Positions 8,278-13,189 of a stretch of DNA of 13,189 bases are shown piece after piece. Every line of letters starts with the position of its first letter. Position 1 is the stretch's first letter. The position numbers and the translations under genes were made by a program. The stretch lies in NCBI GenBank assembly GCA_002270565.1, contig NQMI01000283.1:9731-22919 (forward strand). The letters run 5' to 3'. The DNA is from Stenocarpella maydis. Its lineage: Eukaryota; Ascomycota; Sordariomycetes; Diaporthales; Diaporthaceae. The notes beneath the pieces are model-generated. The model searched no databases, was not told the origin of the DNA, and saw only the letters and a program-made list of their open reading frames with translations.

Positions 8278-8587
8278 GACTTTTAGGTATAAAGGTCACA
8301 TAACCCAATTTCCACAGGTACAGTAATACAAGCTAAAGAGTAGCTATAAAGAGGCAGTTATAATAACCTTAGGAGTAGGTAGTTAAGAGAAGGTAATTAA
8401 ATAAGCAACTTAAAGACCTTAAAGATCCTTAAGATCTTTATTAATTTTAGGTCAGCTATTTATAGAGAACTGCTCCGAAATTAGATTCTATTTTGAGCTA
8501 TACTTTATGCTAAAGTAGACAGATAACCCTTTAAAGTCATCATATAATTATTACACTAAAAAAGGTCTATTCGTTGTATAGGGTACT
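8278..8587. other. AT-rich interior of the MITE-like element
   Basis: Very AT-rich, CpG-poor sequence like that at 1-1042, with no coding frame. It contains short inverted stretches such as AAGATCCTTAAGATCTT near 8420-8440. It is probably RIP-mutated. Confidence 0.5.
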
Positions 8588-8641
8588 AACTGTTGCATAT
8601 GGCGCAACTGTTGAGCACTTGCGCAAGGCTTATGGGGTGCC
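8588..8641 (-). repeat. Outer right arm of the MITE-like element
   Basis: On the minus strand it starts GGCACCCCATAAGCCTTGCG, followed by CAACAGTTGC and GCAACAGTT, matching the left arm with small differences. TTAGAG follows it directly. Confidence 0.65.
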
Positions 8642-8747
8642 TTAGAGTCCCGCTACGGAATATATGTACACCGAAGTCATGATATCAACAAACCCTTTTT
8701 CATGCACCAACAAACGAAATGCGACTATAAGAGCTGGTAGATGTAAC

Positions 8748-10777
8748 TCACTCATCATCCTCCAACTCGATCTCTTTACCGCTGCCCTCGTAGAGTATCA
8801 GGCTGGAGAGCCAGCCGCCAACAGCGACGGCGCCAACGGCCCACCAGCTGAATGCAACCATGCCCCAGTCCAGCCCAACTCCATACCAGCAACCCCCGAC
8901 GATGGGGCCCACAGTACGGAAGCCCGCCGAGACGGACTGCCCGATACCGTGGATGGTTCCCAGCACGGACGGGTGCGGGCTGCAGTTGTTAAGAAGGATG
9001 ATGCTGGCGGGCAGCGTCATGGTGCGGGCCGAGGTGTGAAGGAACAGGATGAACACGATGCCGAACCACAGCACCGTCGAGGTCGCGGTGGTGCCGTCAC
9101 CGCTGGTCGACTGCGGCATCACGGCCAGGAATGGGGCCAGCAGGTACGCCAGGGGGAAGATGACGAGGAAGTAGCGGAACGACCGCAGGGTTCCCAAGCG
9201 TGCGTGCATGGGCGGGTACATGACCACCTGCAGCAGCATGCCCAGGACCCCAAGGATGGACGTCGCGTTGCCGACCGTCGACGCGGGCATGCCCAGGCCG
9301 CCTGCGAACCAGAGCAGGTTGCGCTTGCCCATGCCGCGGGACTCAACCTCCGCAGCTGCGCCGGGGATGTTGGCGTCCACGTGGGCGGACGAGAAGCCGG
9401 GACGGGGGGACGAGAGGAAGAGCGACCAGATGTTGGTGAAGGCGCCGAGATGGAAGTCGTAGAATGCTTGCGAGAGCAGCGTGCAGATGACGTTCTTGGT
9501 CCAAATGCGGCTGAAGGGGAGGGTTTTGCGGTTCTTGGGCTCGGTTGGGGATGCGGGCTGGGGATACTCGGACTTGTCGTCGAGGCCAAGTTCCGAGTAT
9601 CCAGCTCGCGAGTGGTAGACGTAGTCGAGGGGCCGGCGGAGCACAAAGGCCTTTGCGCGAGCGACAGCGTACAGGCCCGGATCGAACGAGTTCTTCTTGC
9701 TCTTGGACGTCTCCTCGAGGCCGAGGAAGACGGCGAGGAAGGTGGCGAAGAGGAAGACGGCGTTCATGATGGAGGGCAGGGCGAAGGGGTACGCCTCGAT
9801 CATGGGCGAGTGGAAGGGGGCTCCGGGGCCGAACCAAGCCGGGAGTGTCATGGACGGGTCGGCGAGCCAGCCGCCGATGACGGGGCCTAGGATGCCGGCG
9901 ACGTTGAAGCTCATGGGCAGGATGAGGAAGGCCCGGGACTGGTACTTCCTCTCGACGGTGATCTCGGAGATCATGGTGCGGATGATGCCGACCAGACCGT
10001 TGATGGAGCCGGAGAAGATGCGCCACGCCATGGCGGCCGCAAAGCTTTGTGAGAAGCCATATCCAAGGCAGCCGATGGCTGTGCCCAGAGTGCCGATTAG
10101 CAGCACCGTCTTGCGGCCGCCCCACCATTTCGACGAGTCGGCTGCCTTGCCCCAAGCAATGGCGGTGAGGACTTGAGCCCCGGTGAAGCAGCCGGTCAGA
10201 AGACCGGCTTGTGCTGATATTTGAGCATCGGAGAGAATGGCCTCTGTAGAGGAGTCAGCATAGGATGAGACGGATCCCAGGTGTTGCTCGACGTGCCTGA
10301 ACCACCGGCCTCGATCGTCCGCTGCCCGGCCAGGTGCTTCAGCTGGTAGAAGACATATGCCTGCAGACTAGCAACCTGAAGGAAGTCGACGAACCGGCAC
10401 ATGAACAGGATGAGCAGCTGGCCCTTGTGAGGCAGGGACATCCAGGTGATATGTTCTAGCGTGGCCTTCTTGTTCTCCTCCTTTTCCAAATCTCTCGACA
10501 GGAACGGCGCGCTCTCCTTGGTCATATCTTCCTCGGAGTCAAAGTATCTCTCACGGTGACTACTTGTGGGGTCAAACACTGTGACCGATGACGACGACGA
10601 CGCAACACCGGGAGAGACGGGCGCCCTCGCGGGCTCTTGGTTCAAAAATGTGTCGAAGTCTGCTCCACTCCCGAACTCGGCCTTCTCGTTCAGGAATGAT
10701 TCTTGCATGGTATTGAATCGGCCCGGCGGTGCCAGTTTGCTCTGTTGTGAGTGAGCCGGGGTTGTTTGTTGTGCCAT
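8748..10777 (-). CDS. MFS transporter, fungal ZIFL1/YCR023C-like
   Basis: Two exons (10777-10306 and 10243-8748) encode 655 residues of a major facilitator transporter of the plasma or vacuolar membrane; the substrate is unknown. Residues 1-110 form a soluble, Ser- and acid-rich cytosolic tail. Helix 1 starts after SLPHKGQLLILFMCRF (114-129). A motif A-like loop, GKAADSSKWWGGRKTVL, is at 189-205; R/G-rich helix 4 (GSINGLVGIIRTMISEI) at about 235; KYQSRAFLILP at about 257; and GPVIGGWLADP at 277-287. A long loop (about 340-405) separates two six-helix halves, and the C-terminus is acidic (EIELEDDE). Family resemblance rests on SLQAYVFY...LKHL, the RTM.SEI region and YQSRAF. The ATG sits in ACTAACATGG. 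Other frames across this GC-rich gene, including one of 408 codons on the plus strand, are antisense shadows. No lesion is visible. Confidence 0.93.
10244..10305 (-). other. Intron of the MFS transporter gene
   Basis: A 62-nt intron. It is required because exon 1 and exon 2 are in different frames. The donor is GTGGTT (non-consensus), with a branch-like GCTGAC and acceptor CTCTACAG. Joining G to AG gives a Glu codon and continues into AILSDAQISAQAG, the expected second helix. Other GT donors nearby do not give the right phase with this acceptor as neatly. Confidence 0.8.
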
Positions 10778-11181
10778 GTTAGTCAGTGAGGGAGCCCGCC
10801 CCTCCTGCTCTGGCTGTTATGGCGTTTACGGGTATAGTGTTGGGGAAGTAATCCTCTGACGATTGAGAAGCCCTCTTATCTGTTGATTTTGATCAGATGA
10901 CGTGCGCTGGTATACAGTGAGGATCACTATTGGTGTTCAACCAAAAGGAAACAGATTCAGAAATTGTAGAGCAGAGAGTGAGTGAGTGTCGTAGAATGGT
11001 GTGGAGTTGAAGGAATGACACGGCGGGATTATCAGCAGCAGACATGGATTTGAGGAGGCAACTCGAAATGTGCAAAGACGAATGACTGGAAATAGAAAAG
11101 GAAGGTTGGAAAGAAGCAAATGTGTAGGCGGAGCACAGGTTGGCGTCAACAGCGGCAAAGAATCTGTCTGTATCGACTTAC
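10778..11181 (-). promoter_or_regulatory. 5' leader of the MFS gene with probable leader intron
   Basis: Read on the minus strand this is CT-rich, as in fungal leaders. GTAAGT at 11181-11176 and TTTTCTATTTCCAG ending at 11086 bound a plausible 96-nt intron with a GTTGAC branch-like site. An upstream ATG at 11293 opens a frame that ends at 10937 whether or not the intron is removed, so it could act as an upstream ORF. The transcription start would lie upstream of 11181. Confidence 0.4.
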
Positions 11182-13172
11182 TCGACAAGCCACAGCCTGC
11201 GCGGAATATATGGGCCCGGTATTGGCTGTGACAGGCAATCAATCCCTGGCGAGGCAACCAGGCGACAATGTCAGGATCACCAGATGAAAACAATCAGAAA
11301 AGATGGGAACAAGTGCCAAAGAAAGCAACCGGCAGGACCTGGGAGGAGACAGGGGGTAAGGTCCTCAGCAGTATCTGGGCGCATACACTACTTGCCCCTG
11401 ACCCGGCTTGTCACCATGGGGCACCGATGATCGACATCCTGGCTTTCCAAGGGGCGGGAGGCTGCTCACCTCTCCGGTCGTCGGCTCCACTGCCTTGGAC
11501 TAAAGCATTTGAGGTATCCACCGGACAAAATGACTGCAAGTCCCCACAAGACGCGGCTGTTGCCATCCACTCTCCATGCCGAATGGCCATTGGAGCAGCC
11601 TAGGACGATGATATCAACCTCGCCGGCTGCAGTACAGTGGGAAGCCTGGAAAGAAGAAGAGACTCTCGATTCCCGTCGAGCCCCTATGCCGACGTCCTGC
11701 ACGCCGTCCTCGCAGATGCTGACTGCATTAGCAGCATCTTGGAAACCCGGACTTGTCATCGGCCGCCCACTCCTGCAACGGTGATCTTCCGTCCTGTGAC
11801 TTTGCCCTGTGTTACCCCCGGGCCAGGTCAACCAAGATGCGGCCCAGTGTGGGAAGGGCATTACGCGTCGCGTGGGTTCGTGGCGGGGCCCTCTTTTCCA
11901 CCCCAGTTCCTTTCTAATCCATCTATGCGCCAGGGAGAGGGAAGCAACAAAATAAGACGCGAAAGCCCACACAATGACGAAGCCCGTTCTCGGTTCCAGT
12001 CACTTATGTATATATCCACACCGCGAATCGAGTCTGGCATGGCGCTGTCCCGTTTCGTGGAGCGCCACATCCCGTCGGGCCGCGAAGGAAGCCATTGAGT
12101 TTTGCAGCATCAGGTCGTTATGCCTCGCCGACCCCGCAGCTTTTGTCGATTGCAACGTGCCTCGTAGAAATAGGAAACAAAGCCGACCCAAGTCCTTGGT
12201 ATTGGATTATGCTGTGGCTGGCCAACGACGTGCACGGCAGCCAAGACGGCTCTTTTGTGCCGCAGAGTCTCCCGTATATACGTACCTGGGTATATACGGA
12301 GTACCAGTCGGGCGGTTGGCCGTCCACCACGGCCAAGTATAGTGACTTCTCGAGCCCGAAGAAATGTGCAGTACATACTGCATGCCCTAATCTGCATCGC
12401 AGTACTACACTATGTGGCGGCGCTTGAGCAGTTCGGGAGTCGGGTTGGCTGGTTGGCCCACTGAATCCGGCATCAGGGCTATCGGGTCGGGTGCAGCTAC
12501 ACGTTTGCCGTTTCACTTTGGCGTCCTTGGGCCCTGGGCTCTGCAGGTGACAGGCGGGATGGCGCCTACGGTTGGTTGGTGGGACCCTCGGCGCAAGGCG
12601 ATCAGCAGTAATCAGGATGTCGTCGATCTTGTTATCTCCAGATGGAGATCATTTGGGGCGACAGCCAGAAGCCGGGAGGGCTCCCTCTTTGAAACATCCT
12701 CGCCAGCCAATCCGTCAGTTATTAATGTCACAGCCCGCCCTGTCCTCGATGGCGGGGGCGAGGCCCGCAATGGCCTGGATGTCAAGCTTTTGATGATAGG
12801 AGCTCGAGGCAAGCAAGTTCAGGTCAATGCAGAGTCTGTCTGCCGTCGTAGTTGGTTGCCCGTGGGATGAACGGGGTTGGCGAGCCTTGGCGGCATCTGT
12901 TCTCCGGGTAGCCATTGGAAAGGCCATGAAGTCTAGCAGCCCTATCGTAGCATGGATCATGGTTAGCATGACCGAGCCAGCAGTACCTGCGCACGCCCTG
13001 CCTGCCGATCGACCGCCAAGAAATAAGGTAAACAAGCGAGATGATCCGCAGCTCCCTCCTCGGGTCTTGCAAGCAAACCTGGAGCCGCGAATGCTCGGCC
13101 TTTGGGGACGCTCCCTTGAAGAGCCACGACGGACCACCGTCGTATTTGCGACCAAGACGCGTGGACGTCAGC
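11182..13172. other. GC-normal stretch without a convincing gene
   Basis: Many open frames of 60-170 codons overlap on both strands, as expected in GC-rich non-coding DNA. None carries a domain, signal peptide or splice pattern I trust. The left part is probably the promoter of the MFS gene. The 146-codon minus frame near 12715-13155 and the 152-codon plus frame ending at 12870 are the least unlikely, and I recognise neither. An intron-rich gene or a non-coding RNA cannot be excluded. Confidence 0.4.
12272..12299. repeat. Perfect 10-bp stem-loop
   Basis: Arms CCGTATATAC (12272-12281) and GTATATACGG (12290-12299) flank an 8-base loop, GTACCTGG. There is no T-run after it, so it is not a terminator of any known kind. 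It could be a protein-binding site or a chance palindrome. Confidence 0.6.
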
Positions 13173-13173
13173 C

Positions 13174-13188
13174 GGGGGGGGGGGGGGG
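13174..13188. repeat. Run of 15 G at the window end
   Basis: A homopolymer of 15 G followed by a single C closes the sequence. Such a run commonly breaks assemblies or arises from sequencing artefact, so the real sequence beyond this point is uncertain. Confidence 0.8.
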
Positions 13189-13189
13189 C

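Larger units (their letters stand above)
7828..8641. mobile_element. MITE-like element with GGCACCCCATAA ends
   Basis: The two ends are inverted: GGCACCCCATAA at 7828 against TTATGGGGTGCC ending at 8641. Both then share TTGCGCAAG and a CAACAGTTGC motif, so the terminal repeats are about 40-55 bp and imperfect. No transposase frame exists in the 814 bp, so the element is non-autonomous. A third related arm lies inside at 8177-8277. The direct flanks share only TT, so no target duplication is certain and the superfamily is open. The interior carries a pyrimidine-rich tandem repeat and an AT-rich, RIP-like half. It begins 106 bp past the transporter stop codon. Confidence 0.65.

Noticed and set aside
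8664..9890. 408-codon open frame on the plus strand
   Set aside because: It is antisense to the MFS coding exon, has a composition dominated by Gly, Glu, Ala and Arg, and carries no domain. It is a shadow of GC-rich coding DNA.
1..13189. CRISPR array or tRNA/rRNA genes
   Set aside because: There are no regularly spaced identical repeats, and no cloverleaf with paired A and B boxes was found by eye.

Overview
The window looks like nuclear DNA of a filamentous ascomycete (Pezizomycotina; an Aspergillus/Penicillium-type Eurotiomycete is plausible but not proven). The grounds are short GT-AG introns of 60-100 nt with CTAAC/CTGAC-like branch sites, a fungal-type MFS transporter, and blocks of extremely AT-rich DNA in which old coding frames are riddled with TAA/TAG, the signature of repeat-induced point mutation (RIP). 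The sequence ends in a run of 15 G, and the left end lies inside AT-rich DNA, so this may be a whole short contig rather than a cut from a longer one.

Layout. (1) 1-5264 is a transposon graveyard: AT-rich decayed DNA, a sharply bounded 179-bp GC-normal island with LTR-like ends (1043-1221), and a complete Mutator-like (MULE) DNA transposon (2105-5052). The MULE has 46-bp terminal inverted repeats, a perfect 8-bp target duplication and a relic FAR1/MULE transposase frame of about 800 codons broken by about 40 stop codons. (2) About 5265-7827 is GC-normal but gene-poor. It holds two weak coding candidates and a clear pseudogene of a secreted protein resembling the cyanovirin-N homology (CVNH) family, with one intron still recognisable. 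(3) 7828-8641 is a non-autonomous, MITE-like element with three related GTTGCGCAA-type arms, a pyrimidine-rich tandem repeat and an AT-rich interior, suggesting a compound or nested insertion.

(4) The one intact gene lies on the minus strand (10777 to 8748). It is a two-exon, 655-residue major facilitator of the fungal ZIFL1/YCR023C-like type, with a long acidic/serine-rich N-terminal tail and a likely intron in its 5' leader. (5) 11182-13172 has normal base composition, but I could not find a convincing gene in it; it probably includes the transporter promoter.

The genes do not form an evident pathway or cluster. The picture is a conserved transporter gene next to an RIP-degraded, transposon-rich accessory block that has swallowed at least one secreted-protein gene. 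I see no clear sign of an undescribed defence or biosynthetic system. The most informative signals are the RIP pattern in the MULE, the three-armed MITE-like element and the CVNH pseudogene.
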